From a virus, in the IMG/VR virus record IMGVR_UViG_3300033153_003941, positions 1-48,317 of that record: 48,317 bases of DNA; one strand, 5' to 3'. This document shows, one piece after another, positions 22,161 to 30,149 of the stretch. Under the pieces are notes generated by a model. That model saw only the letters and a program-made list of their open reading frames with translations, did no database searches and was not told where the DNA came from. The translations under genes were made by a program, and so were the position numbers. Positions within the stretch are counted from its first letter, which is position 1; each line of letters begins with the position of its first letter.

Positions 22161-23030
22161 ATGGCAAAGCTACCTGATTTTACAAACACTATTGCTAGTC
22201 TTATGGCGCACAGAGACACAGAAGAGATTGTTGGAAAGCCAAGAACATATCTTGGGATGAGTGGAATTGGCGGTGAGTGCATGAGAGAGCAATGGTATGG
22301 CTTTCACTGGTGCTCTGAAAAGAAACACCCGCGCAGAGTTCAAAGAATCTTTGAGCGTGGAGATTGGGAAGAACAGCGACTCATACGCGATCTCACGGAA
22401 ATTGGAGTTGAGTGCTATCGCCTTGATAAAATTGGAAACCGAATTCCAATCACTGGAGCACCAGGAGAAAAGCAAGAGGAGGTGATTGGATTCGCACGCC
22501 ATTGCATGGGACATACTGATGGCCGTTGTATGGGTGTTCCAGATGCGCCAAAAGCTGAGCACCTTTCTGAATTCAAAACAGCAAATGATAAAAACTTCAA
22601 ATTGTTTGCAAAGAAGGGGGTTGAAGAAGCCCACCCAACTTACTATGGCCAGATGCAGCGATACATGCATGGGCTTGGTTTGACCCGCGCTCTTTTTGCT
22701 GTAACGAATAAAAATGATGAGAGCCGTTACTGGGAGCGCGTTCCATATCGTAAAGACTTTGCAGAAGATTTGGAGCGCAAAGAGCAACATATTGTTATGT
22801 CTGATTCCCCACTGGATAAAATTGGTGGCCCAACTTGGTTTAAGTGTAAGTGGTGCGATCAAAAAGAAATCTGCCATCATGGTGATGCACCGCTTCAAAA
22901 TTGCCGCACATGCGACCACTCTGATATTGAGAATGAAGGTAAGTGGACTTGCTCTTACAAAGAGAAAGAAATTTCAACTGAAGAGCAACGTGCTGGTTGT
23001 GAAATGTGGAAGAAGGGATGGGGGCTATAA
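22161..23030 (+). CDS. PD-(D/E)XK exonuclease, RecB/Cas4-like
   Basis: 289 aa. GHTDGR (about residues 117-122) and HLSEFKTAND (about 134-143) form the nuclease core (D120, E137, K139), followed by YYGQMQRYMHGLGL, the family's helix. Cys at 40 and a C-terminal cluster (FKCKWCDQKEIC, then NCRTCDH) suggest an iron-sulfur site as in Cas4/AddB-type nucleases. It likely makes single-stranded ends for the Sak4 annealing system. Confidence 0.78.
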   Translation: MAKLPDFTNTIASLMAHRDTEEIVGKPRTYLGMSGIGGECMREQWYGFHWCSEKKHPRRVQRIFERGDWEEQRLIRDLTEIGVECYRLDKIGNRIPITGAPGEKQEEVIGFARHCMGHTDGRCMGVPDAPKAEHLSEFKTANDKNFKLFAKKGVEEAHPTYYGQMQRYMHGLGLTRALFAVTNKNDESRYWERVPYRKDFAEDLERKEQHIVMSDSPLDKIGGPTWFKCKWCDQKEICHHGDAPLQNCRTCDHSDIENEGKWTCSYKEKEISTEEQRAGCEMWKKGWGL

Positions 23031-23035
23031 TCCCA

Positions 23036-24676
23036 ATGATGCAAGACAGATGGTATCAAACAGAGGCAGTTGATAAGACTTTTGATCTGATGGCTGAAAA
23101 GCCATTGGCCCATCCTCTTATTGTTATGCCCACTGGCAGCGGGAAAAGCCACACGCTCTGTCGATTGATTGACAGAATCCTCAGCGCTGCCCCATCTGAA
23201 AATATTTTGGTGATATCTCATGTTAAAGAAATTCTGGAGCAAGATCACGAGTCACTTTCTAATTACTTTGAAGGTATTGAAATTGGTTTGTATTCAGCGG
23301 GATTAGCATCAAGGACAATTAAGAAAATAACAGTTGCTGGAATTCAATCAATTCACAATAAGGCTGAGCTATTTGTGGACTTTGATAAAATCATCATTGA
23401 TGAATGTCACTTAATTCCCGTGAAGGGTGAGGGCATGTATCGAACATTCCTTGAGACGCTTGATTGGGTGACTTACATTGGATTAACAGCAACTCATTTT
23501 CGCCTAGGCCATGGCTATATCCATAAAGGTGAAGGCGCACTGTTCACTGATATCTCATATGACCTTGGAACGCGTGATGCTTTCAATCGCCTAGTTGATG
23601 AAGGCTTCTTGTCAAGGTTGGTTACTGCGCCCACCAAAAACAAATTTGATGTAGATGGGTTGAAAGTTACTGCTGGTGAATATAATATCAAAGCAATGAC
23701 AGAACGCTTTGACAGAGAGTCCATAACAGATGCAGCAATTGAAGAAGTCATCAGACGTGGAAAGAATTTAAATCTCTGGTTGCTATTCGCAATTGATATT
23801 AAGCACGCAGAGCATATAGCTGGCGCACTACGCACCCACGGAATCAAAACGGCCTGTATTCACTCAAAGATGGACGGGGATAGGGATCAGATTCTGCGTG
23901 ATGTAAAAGCAGGATTGTATCAAGCGGTTGTGAATGTTGACATTCTAACCACTGGTTTTGATGCACCACAAATTGATATGATTGTTCTTCTGAGGCCAAC
24001 TCAGTCTCCAGTTCTTCATGTTCAAATGGTTGGAAGGGGGTTGCGAATTGTTTATGCGCTTGGTTTTGATTTAAACACCATTGAGGGAAGATTGGCTGCT
24101 ATTGAAGCTGGCCCCAAGCAAGCGTGTCTGGTGTTGGACTTCGCAGGCAACACCGCCAGGCTGGGGCCAATCAATGACGTTCACATAGTTCAGAAGGGTG
24201 ATAAGAAAGGAACTGGTGAGGCAATTACAAAGACTTGCCCAGAGTGCGGTTGTATAAATCATCCATCAAATAAATTCTGTGATAATTGTGGGCACAAATT
24301 TATTTTCCAAGAAAAGATTCAATCCAATTCAGCGAATGATGCAATTGTCCGTGAAGCGGTGAATGTAAAAGAGTGGCTTGATGTGAAAAGCGTTTCATAC
24401 TCTATTCACCAAAAGACTGGCCACCCATCAAGCTTGCGAGTTACATATACAACTGGATTGATTTCATTCAGCGAATGGGTTTCAATAGATAATAAAAATC
24501 CATGGGCGCGCAGGCAAGCAGTGAATTGGATAAAGTGGCGGTGGCTAGGATACAAAGATAAATTGCCATCCAATCTCGCAGAATTAAATGCAAATACAGA
24601 TTTGTTAAGGAAGCCAAAAAGCATCCTAGTGAATAATGCTGGAAAGTTCCCCTCTATTGAGGATGCTAAATTTTAG
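23036..24676 (+). CDS. SF2 DEAD/DEAH-type helicase with zinc ribbon
   Basis: 546 aa from ATG 23036; GTG 23006 and ATG 23018 are alternatives overlapping the previous gene. Motifs: WYQTEAVDKTF (Q-like), Walker A MPTGSGKS (residues 31-38), DECH box (122-125), LTATHFRL, and motif VI QMVGRGLRI. A four-Cys zinc ribbon follows (CPECGC, then CDNCGHKF). Helicases of this type open DNA during recombination-dependent replication. It closes the recombination cassette. Confidence 0.85.
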   Translation: MMQDRWYQTEAVDKTFDLMAEKPLAHPLIVMPTGSGKSHTLCRLIDRILSAAPSENILVISHVKEILEQDHESLSNYFEGIEIGLYSAGLASRTIKKITVAGIQSIHNKAELFVDFDKIIIDECHLIPVKGEGMYRTFLETLDWVTYIGLTATHFRLGHGYIHKGEGALFTDISYDLGTRDAFNRLVDEGFLSRLVTAPTKNKFDVDGLKVTAGEYNIKAMTERFDRESITDAAIEEVIRRGKNLNLWLLFAIDIKHAEHIAGALRTHGIKTACIHSKMDGDRDQILRDVKAGLYQAVVNVDILTTGFDAPQIDMIVLLRPTQSPVLHVQMVGRGLRIVYALGFDLNTIEGRLAAIEAGPKQACLVLDFAGNTARLGPINDVHIVQKGDKKGTGEAITKTCPECGCINHPSNKFCDNCGHKFIFQEKIQSNSANDAIVREAVNVKEWLDVKSVSYSIHQKTGHPSSLRVTYTTGLISFSEWVSIDNKNPWARRQAVNWIKWRWLGYKDKLPSNLAELNANTDLLRKPKSILVNNAGKFPSIEDAKF

Positions 24677-24928
24677 CGCCCTGCTGGCCCTCCTCTCCTC
24701 TCCCTAGCGTACCGGCTCCCCGCCTATCCTTCGCCCTTCCTTATATATAGGCCCCCTATAGGGCGCTATAGGGCGTTGAAAGCCTTGCTATAGCTTGATT
24801 CCTTTGAAAATCAACAACTTAGCTGTTCTAATGGATTATTTTCAACTTTTTCCACTTTTTTTGTTTACTTCTTCAAAATTTCGCGTACACTCGTTTGTAA
24901 GTTAAGTGAAAACAACCGGAGAGAAAAA
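24677..24928. promoter_or_regulatory. Intergenic control region with GC-rich repeats
   Basis: 252 bases without a gene. It holds CCCCTATAGGGCGCT (24753-24767), followed by a second CTATAGGGCG (24766-24775). The 15-base word also occurs at 37111-37125, and the TAGGGCGCT part at 15589. A C/T-rich stretch fills 24677-24740. A TTTACT promoter lies near the end. No clear terminator is seen. Confidence 0.55.
24864..24891 (+). promoter_or_regulatory. Early promoter, TTTACT type (copy E)
   Basis: TTTACTTC at 24864, spacer of 16, TACACT at 24886-24891. Serves the small-gene block from 24929. Confidence 0.65.
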
Positions 24929-25138
24929 ATGATAAACGCATATTATGAGATGTTGGTCACCACTCCTAAAGGCGACAAGTTGAAAATGGTTTTTGTTGAT
25001 ACTGACATAATGTTTGATGCTCACTTGAAGGCTCAGAAAATGGGATTCACAACTAACTATTACGAAAATATCCAGCACGGTTATAGCATTATGCGAAAAG
25101 AATCTGATTACACCGACTATCTAAATGCTTGGAAATAA
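24929..25138 (+). CDS. Small early protein (69 aa)
   Basis: 69 aa, ribosome site ACCGGAGAG. Rich in Tyr and Met (INAYYEMLVTTPKGDKL). Alternating strands and a helix suggest one small alpha/beta domain. No family recognised. Confidence 0.55.
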   Translation: MINAYYEMLVTTPKGDKLKMVFVDTDIMFDAHLKAQKMGFTTNYYENIQHGYSIMRKESDYTDYLNAWK

Positions 25139-25147
25139 ACCCACCAT

Positions 25148-25161
25148 TGCCCTTCGGGGCA
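25148..25161 (+). other. UUCG-loop hairpin before a ribosome site
   Basis: TGCCC/GGGCA around a TTCG tetraloop, seven bases before the GGAG of the next gene. A very stable small hairpin, probably an RNA stability or processing element. Confidence 0.55.
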
Positions 25162-25178
25162 GAACTGGAGAAAAGAAA

Positions 25179-25367
25179 ATGAAAAAATTAGCAATAGGAA
25201 ATGTAGCTACTGTGCCAGAATGTAAGGTGACTGGGGCGCAAAGTGAAAAGGTCAAAGTTCTGGAAGTTTTCGATTGGGGCTATCTTGTAATTTCACTTTC
25301 TGATGTAAATGGAGAGATTGGCGAATTTACAATAAATCTCGATTTGGAAACAGTTTACGTTTGCTAA
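25179..25367 (+). CDS. Small early protein (62 aa)
   Basis: 62 aa from ATG 25179, CTGGAG upstream. Beta-rich (VKVLEVFDWGYLVISLSD), SH3-like in outline. No family recognised. Confidence 0.55.
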   Translation: MKKLAIGNVATVPECKVTGAQSEKVKVLEVFDWGYLVISLSDVNGEIGEFTINLDLETVYVC

Positions 25368-25394
25368 TAAACACCTTACAACCGGAGAAATAAA

Positions 25395-25604
25395 ATGAGA
25401 CAGCAATATAAAAATGTAACCCGCACCTACGCCACTTGGGCCAACGCCAAGAAAATTATTGATAAATTGGAAGATGGTGACTTTCACTGGCTAATCGCAG
25501 CAAGCGAAGATGGACGGTTCTTCCCAGTTGTGTTTTTGGAGTCAGGATGTGGTTTGAATCACCACTACTTTATTCACAAAGGCTGCTGCGTTCGGATGTG
25601 CTAA
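25395..25604 (+). CDS. Small early protein (69 aa)
   Basis: 69 aa, ACCGGAGAA upstream. Basic start (MRQQYKNVTRTYATWANAKK) and three Cys in the last 20 residues with two His (CGLNHHYFIHKGCCVRMC), a possible metal site. Not recognised. Confidence 0.55.
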   Translation: MRQQYKNVTRTYATWANAKKIIDKLEDGDFHWLIAASEDGRFFPVVFLESGCGLNHHYFIHKGCCVRMC

Positions 25605-25610
25605 AATAAT

Positions 25611-25644
25611 TGTAGACTCCTTCAAAAAATCGGAGTAGTCTACA
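25611..25644 (+). other. Intergenic hairpin
   Basis: TGTAG-ACTCC pairs with GGAGT-AGT-CTACA around an 11-base loop, with one three-base bulge. Lies between two small early genes. Confidence 0.5.
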
Positions 25645-25677
25645 GGCTGAATCTAATTGATAACCGGAGAATTGAAA

Positions 25678-25914
25678 ATGAAAAACTTAAATAAAATGAC
25701 TGCTGATCAACTTATCAATCTGGCTGATAAGACAATTAAATCACTTGTAAAATGTAATGAGCGTGACAGGAATCCTGATGCTCAGTTCACAGGAGCTTTT
25801 GTGAAGCGCCATGCTGAGTTGAAAGAGCGCCTTCAAGATTTCGGTGTATGGAATAAGTTTTGTAAAAGCCGTGACCTTTCTCCTTCCCATGAAGCCTTTG
25901 ACTTTTTCTGTTAA
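25678..25914 (+). CDS. Small early protein (78 aa)
   Basis: 78 aa from ATG 25678, ACCGGAGAA upstream. Helical (MTADQLINLADKTIKSLVK) with charged middle (AFVKRHAELKERLQD). Not recognised. Confidence 0.55.
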   Translation: MKNLNKMTADQLINLADKTIKSLVKCNERDRNPDAQFTGAFVKRHAELKERLQDFGVWNKFCKSRDLSPSHEAFDFFC

Positions 25915-25923
25915 TTAATTGAT

Positions 25924-25941
25924 GCCCTCTCTCTGGAGGGC
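25924..25941 (+). other. Hairpin directly before a ribosome site
   Basis: GCCCTC/GAGGGC with a six-base loop, two bases before the CTGGAG of the next gene. Same arrangement as at 25148-25161. Confidence 0.5.
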
Positions 25942-25955
25942 GCTGGAGAATTGAA

Positions 25956-26174
25956 ATGAAATTTTTAGTTGTCAATAAACACAGCGAAGTGCTAGGTGAG
26001 TTTGAATCAACCCAAGGCGCGGTTGAAAAATTGATTGGCATGTCAACTGATGGGACATCAATAAAAACCATTTCTCAAAAGCATGGCATCTATTCACTGA
26101 TTAGTTCAACTGGATGGGTCTTGGCAAAGTCTGGCCCTGAAGAAATGTTCAAAGGCAGGGTGATAAAATCATGA
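25956..26174 (+). CDS. Small early protein (72 aa)
   Basis: 72 aa, CTGGAG upstream. Starts with a strand-turn-helix pattern (KFLVVNKHSEVLGEFESTQGA). Overlaps the papain-like gene by ATGA. Not recognised. Confidence 0.55.
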   Translation: MKFLVVNKHSEVLGEFESTQGAVEKLIGMSTDGTSIKTISQKHGIYSLISSTGWVLAKSGPEEMFKGRVIKS

Positions 26175-26563
26175 GCACGCAAGAATTTGAAGAAGTCAGC
26201 ACGCTTTCAAATGACGCTGAAGAGAATAATGATTGTGCTGTAAAGGCAGTGTCAATCGCCACTGGGATTGACTACAATATGGTTCACGCCATCTTCAATA
26301 AATTTGGAAGAAAGGATGGGGGTGGATCTCCAAGGCACATAACTGAATCTGTGATTGAGTTTTTCAACTTCCTCCAGGTTGAAGATGATTCCTTCAGCGC
26401 CAGAACCATCAGAACGCTTGGGCGACAACTCCCACCACACGGATCATATTTGGTTTTTGTAAGAGGTCATGTTGCTTGCGCAAAAGATGGAAGGATTCAC
26501 GACTGGACTTCAGGAAGGCAACACCGCATTGTGCGAATTGTTAGATTGATTGATTGTAATTGA
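26171..26563 (+). CDS. Papain-fold (C39/NlpC-like) protein
   Basis: 130 aa. ENNDCAVKAVSIATGIDY (about residues 18-35) places a Cys at a helix start; HGSYLVFVRGHVACAKDGRIHDW (about 95-117) supplies the His followed by a strand and an Asp/His. This is the order of papain-like peptidases. Phage examples may act on host proteins or be inactive relatives. It differs in sequence from the C39-like protein at 11116-11532. Confidence 0.6.
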   Translation: MSTQEFEEVSTLSNDAEENNDCAVKAVSIATGIDYNMVHAIFNKFGRKDGGGSPRHITESVIEFFNFLQVEDDSFSARTIRTLGRQLPPHGSYLVFVRGHVACAKDGRIHDWTSGRQHRIVRIVRLIDCN

Positions 26564-26573
26564 GGGGAGTGAA

Positions 26574-26714
26574 ATGAATAAGTTGAAAATAAAATCTATG
26601 TACAAGAAAGTTCAAAGCAAATTGTTAAAAAACGCTGGAGACCCGCATGTCAGGTCAATGTACCGCCACATCACTTGGGTCTTTACTTGTGAGCACAGAT
26701 ATAGTAGGCGGTAG
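26574..26714 (+). CDS. Small basic protein (46 aa)
   Basis: 46 aa with GGGGAG six bases before the ATG. Strongly basic (MNKLKIKSMYKKVQSKLLKN), ending CEHRYSRR. Could bind nucleic acid. Follows the papain-like gene after ten bases. Confidence 0.45.
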   Translation: MNKLKIKSMYKKVQSKLLKNAGDPHVRSMYRHITWVFTCEHRYSRR

Positions 26715-26750
26715 CCCAGAAATTTATTTTAAAAAAGTTGGATTTAATTG

Positions 26751-26778
26751 TTTACTTTCGTTCAGATGAGAGTATGAT
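26751..26778 (+). promoter_or_regulatory. Early promoter, TTTACT type (copy F)
   Basis: TTTACTTTC at 26751, spacer of 16, TATGAT at 26773-26778. Start predicted near 26785, at the base of a hairpin leader (TCAGAG/CTCTGA, then GGGG/CCCC with an ATTA loop at 26814-26825). Confidence 0.65.
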
Positions 26779-26850
26779 TGATCTCAGAGTTAAGGAAAAA
26801 GCCTGGCTCTGAAGGGGATTACCCCAAAATTGATAACCGGAGAAACTATC

Positions 26851-27660
26851 ATGAACAACGTAAAATATATCATCAACCCTTCTTTCAAAGCCATCTTCAA
26901 AGGCAAGTTTTCAGCTGCCTCTACTGATGATGGTGAGTTTGAATATAATTCTGATGGTGCTGCTGACGATTTCCCAGCACTCGCAACACTAATTGAAATT
27001 GGAAAGGCAAATGGCCTGAAAATTTCTTCCAAGGCCAAAAAGGCTGACGCAATCGAGCAGCTCAATGCTCATCTTGAAACTCTGGAAATTAACGAGGTAA
27101 ATGAAATGACTGATACACAAAAAGTTGAAGAAATCATCGAAGCTGGCTTGGAAGCTGGTCAAACTGATGACGAAATGTTGGTTGAAATTGTCAATCAAGG
27201 TGTCAGCTTTAAGTCAGCCGGCAAGCTCTTCAAATCCGTGATGGAGACCAAGGGTTATCGCATCACAGCCAAAGAGCGCGGCGAAAAGATCAACGACATT
27301 CTGACTGGCTCTGACTTTGGTGGTGAAGAAGTTACCGCTGAAACAATTCAGGAAGCAGTCAAGCGCATCACTGGTGAAGTTGCTGATACTTCTGAGAAGC
27401 AAGCTCTGAATTCCATTCGTAAGTTTGCGAAAGCCAATGAAATTGATCTCCCCAAGGTCAAGAAAGGTGGCGGTGGTGGAAACAGTGGTGCGATGATGGA
27501 CAAGGTTCAGGAGTTCATCCTTTCAAATCGTGATACTGATATTGCTGAAATCCAGAGCAAGATCAAAGAGTGGAAGCCAGAGGTGTCTGAAGGCTCCATG
27601 AATGGCTACACCAAGCACACCAATCGTATGCTCAGCATGCTGAAAGCCCTTACTGAATAA
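26851..27660 (+). CDS. Early protein with SAP/HeH-like motif
   Basis: 269 aa from ATG 26851, ACCGGAGAA upstream, own promoter and own terminator, so probably strongly expressed. Residues about 46-76 (LIEIGKANGLKISSKAKKA) resemble the short helix-extension-helix of SAP/HeH DNA-binding motifs. Then a helical acidic middle, a Gly-rich linker (KKGGGGGNSG) and a C-terminal helical domain. A nucleoid- or DNA-associated role is an inference. Confidence 0.55.
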   Translation: MNNVKYIINPSFKAIFKGKFSAASTDDGEFEYNSDGAADDFPALATLIEIGKANGLKISSKAKKADAIEQLNAHLETLEINEVNEMTDTQKVEEIIEAGLEAGQTDDEMLVEIVNQGVSFKSAGKLFKSVMETKGYRITAKERGEKINDILTGSDFGGEEVTAETIQEAVKRITGEVADTSEKQALNSIRKFAKANEIDLPKVKKGGGGGNSGAMMDKVQEFILSNRDTDIAEIQSKIKEWKPEVSEGSMNGYTKHTNRMLSMLKALTE

Positions 27661-27680
27661 GGTCACTTTTCAGCCCAACC

Positions 27681-27707
27681 AAAAGGCCGCTTTTTAGCGG
27701 CCTTTTT
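27681..27707 (+). terminator. Intrinsic terminator
   Basis: Stem GGCCGC/GCGGCC with a six-base loop, preceded by AAAA and followed by five T. Ends the transcript of the SAP/HeH-like gene; the A-run makes it usable on both strands. Confidence 0.9.
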
Positions 27708-28008
27708 CATTATGTGATATATTAAAATATTATAATATTCTAATTGGAAGCTGCCCTCCTGCAATCGTTTCTAAGCCGTTCTATTTGCTACCCGCTAGTA
27801 GGGTAGCGGGTATGTTATGAAATAAGCTTGAGCAAGCGCGCAGATAGGGCAGCGCCCATGTACTCCCGCCCTTGTATCTTATTAATTTGAAGATAGGGAA
27901 TAGACAAGGGTGCTCAACAAGAGCGCATTCTATCCCAGAGGGGTCTTCCTTTGAAAAGATAAACAGGAGACAATACCCCCTAGAAAATATTTCAACCAAG
28001 AGATCGTT
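27708..28008. promoter_or_regulatory. Leader region of the nucleotide and replication operon
   Basis: 301 bases without a gene. AATATTATAATATT (palindrome) includes a possible -10 box TATAAT at 27731, but no good -35 is seen. CCCGCTA/TAGCGGG (27791-27797 with 27804-27810) forms a strong hairpin. GGGCAGCGCCC at 27847 is a smaller one. The promoter of this long operon must lie here, but I cannot place it firmly. Confidence 0.45.
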
Positions 28009-28614
28009 ATGAACCAAGTGAAAGAATGGATTGGAACCATAGAAAATTTGTCATGCGTCAAGCGTTTTTCACAATGCTTTTTACACAAGCAGGAAAATGT
28101 TTTGGAGCATTCTGGAATGGTGTCTTTGGTCTGTCTTCAACTTTCAACGCTTTTGAGAAAAGAAGGGTATGAAATTGACATTGAGAAAATCCTTACAAAG
28201 TCTTTGATTCATGACTCTGAAGAATCAGTTATTGGGGATGTTTCAAAGCCTTCAAAATATTCTAGTGATGAATTGAGGAAGCTATTTGGGGTGTATGAAA
28301 AAACAGTTGCTATGAAGATTTTTCACGATGCTGGTCTTGAAGGGGTGATGGGGAACTGGGAAGGCGCAAAGGATGGCCCAGAGGGAAAGATAATTGCTTT
28401 TGTTGATACCCTCAGCGCAATAATGCGATTTCATAATGAAATTGTAATGAGGGGGAACAAGACAATGATTGAATTGCTATCCCCAACTGCTTTTGATGCA
28501 CTGTTTGGAAAATTAAATAAAGTTTGTGAGTGCTATCCAAACTCAAAAATCCTGAAAGAATATGAAGAATTCTGTTGGGATGTGAAAGAACAAATAACCG
28601 GAGTGAAAATATGA
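28009..28614 (+). CDS. HD-domain 5'-deoxynucleotidase (YfbR-like)
   Basis: 201 aa. The HD-domain residues are clear: ENVLEHS (H34), LIHDSEE (H68, D69) and a late FVDTLSAIM Asp. This set fits YfbR-type enzymes, which remove phosphate from deoxynucleoside monophosphates. It is the first gene of the operon and overlaps the ThyX-like gene. In this context it could deplete a normal nucleotide or release a nucleoside for base exchange. Confidence 0.78.
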   Translation: MNQVKEWIGTIENLSCVKRFSQCFLHKQENVLEHSGMVSLVCLQLSTLLRKEGYEIDIEKILTKSLIHDSEESVIGDVSKPSKYSSDELRKLFGVYEKTVAMKIFHDAGLEGVMGNWEGAKDGPEGKIIAFVDTLSAIMRFHNEIVMRGNKTMIELLSPTAFDALFGKLNKVCECYPNSKILKEYEEFCWDVKEQITGVKI

Positions 28615-29720
28615 AAATTAAACTGATGAATCAACCTGATATAAATCAGAATTTGAAAGCGTGGAAAAATTCAAGGCCAAATGAAACGCGCTCAAATTTT
28701 GATGATATAATTGGACTTGACCTTCCAGTCAATGAGTTTGCCCAAATCAATCTATTCATTGAATCAAGTATGATTGAGCGTGAGATTTTTACAACCCTTC
28801 GCAATCATGTAATGTGGGCGCAAACATCAAGAGTTCAAAATGTTTTTGAGTTTGAAGTTGATGCAAATCACCCTTCACATCTTGCTGATTATTACGAAGA
28901 TATAAGGGGTGAAATGATTGCGCTTAGTGATACAGGAGTGCGTCAAGATGAATATCGTTTGAAGCTTCCATTGATGTCTCTAACAAAATACTCAATTTCA
29001 ACTACAATCCGTGGTATTGTTAAGGCAGCTATGTACTTTGAGCATCTGGCTGAAGAAACTATCCTCACGGATGTGTTCAGATGTGCGGCAAATGAGCTAT
29101 TTTCTGTGCTATTCTCAATTGGGATTGATCGTGATGAAGTATGTGATTATAAGCTTCATAAATTTCTTGATGAAGAATTATGTGAAAGTGATTTTGGAAT
29201 CAATTCAGGATCATCATCAATTAATGATGGTGTAATAGTTGTTTCTGGTGAGCTTCCTTTTCACCTCAGGTCTCAGTTGGTTCGCCATCGTGGAATTGGA
29301 ATCAAAGATAATTTGTTTCAATTTCTACAGTATGAATCAATCTGGGAAAAGAATATGGAGGATAAATTACAAGTTGTTGCATATGGAATTGAAAGTGACT
29401 TTAAAGAAGTTGTTTCAAAGCGAAGTTGCTGGGTTGCTCATTATAAAATTTGGGGCAACTATTTAAACCTAATAAACAAACAAATGGGTGAAAATTCACT
29501 CCCATGCGCGGGTGGACATTGTCCTTTTAATGCCGATGCTATGTTGCGATTTGAAGGAAAGGATCCAAACCCACCATGCCCAATTCACTGTAATATAAAT
29601 AAACTTGACCCTACACTGAAGCAAATTGATGAAATGCGCATTCTTGTAATTGCTGATAATCGTGAAATGGGCTTCTGGGGTCATCAAATTAATCACATCT
29701 ATAGGAACCAAGACCAATGA
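28611..29720 (+). CDS. ThyX-like flavin-dependent thymidylate synthase relative, two ThyX-like segments
   Basis: 369 aa, longer than ordinary ThyX (about 220-250). Residues 208-233 (LPFHLRSQLVRHRGIGIKDN) keep the R-x4-RHR layout of ThyX, but the usual S-x-N-x-x-S-x-R part is missing. An earlier segment (about 41-74) has the same outline (FTTLRNHVMWAQTSRV) with the Ser-Arg but not the RHR. A late Cys/His cluster (C299, C304, C323, C327, with H303 and H326) could bind zinc or iron-sulfur. ThyX methylates dUMP using folate and FAD; this relative may transfer another carbon unit. Ribosome site ACCGGAG. Confidence 0.5.
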   Translation: MKIKLMNQPDINQNLKAWKNSRPNETRSNFDDIIGLDLPVNEFAQINLFIESSMIEREIFTTLRNHVMWAQTSRVQNVFEFEVDANHPSHLADYYEDIRGEMIALSDTGVRQDEYRLKLPLMSLTKYSISTTIRGIVKAAMYFEHLAEETILTDVFRCAANELFSVLFSIGIDRDEVCDYKLHKFLDEELCESDFGINSGSSSINDGVIVVSGELPFHLRSQLVRHRGIGIKDNLFQFLQYESIWEKNMEDKLQVVAYGIESDFKEVVSKRSCWVAHYKIWGNYLNLINKQMGENSLPCAGGHCPFNADAMLRFEGKDPNPPCPIHCNINKLDPTLKQIDEMRILVIADNREMGFWGHQINHIYRNQDQ

Positions 29721-30136
29721 AAGTATATATCGCAGCGCCTTTTTTCAATCCAGAGCAATTAGAAATTGTATCTGGGGTTGAAAGTATTTTAACCGCAAGC
29801 GGAATTGATTTTTTCTCTCCACGCAGCGCAGGCATATTGAAAGATATGTCAAAGGATGAGCAAAAGCAAACAAAAAAAGAAATCTATGACGGAAATATTC
29901 AAGAAATGAATAATTGCACTCATATGATTGCGTGTGTTGAGCATAAAGATCAAGGAACGACTTTTGAAATTGGATTTTATGCAGCAGAAAATAAGCCAAT
30001 TGTTCTTTTTTCTGAAAAAATTGGAACTGTAAATGTGATGCTTGCTGAAGCCGCATTTTCAATTTGTGATTTGGTTGAAAATCTTCCACTCTCGTTAGAT
30101 GGAAAGTACACAATTGAAATAAATTCTTTAACTTGA
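29717..30136 (+). CDS. Nucleoside 2-deoxyribosyltransferase-like
   Basis: 139 aa. MKVYIAAPFFNPEQ at the start and DQGTTFEIGFYAAENKPIVL (about residues 78-97) match this family, with E84 as the likely catalytic Glu and D58/N65 near the sugar. These enzymes swap the base on deoxynucleosides or cleave the bond. It overlaps the ThyX-like gene by four bases. Confidence 0.78.
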   Translation: MKVYIAAPFFNPEQLEIVSGVESILTASGIDFFSPRSAGILKDMSKDEQKQTKKEIYDGNIQEMNNCTHMIACVEHKDQGTTFEIGFYAAENKPIVLFSEKIGTVNVMLAEAAFSICDLVENLPLSLDGKYTIEINSLT

Positions 30137-30149
30137 TTGGAGTGTGAAA

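Noticed and set aside
22170-22919. 250-codon minus-strand frame
   Set aside because: Antisense to the PD-(D/E)XK nuclease gene, whose motifs are clear. No start signal, hydrophobic shadow composition.
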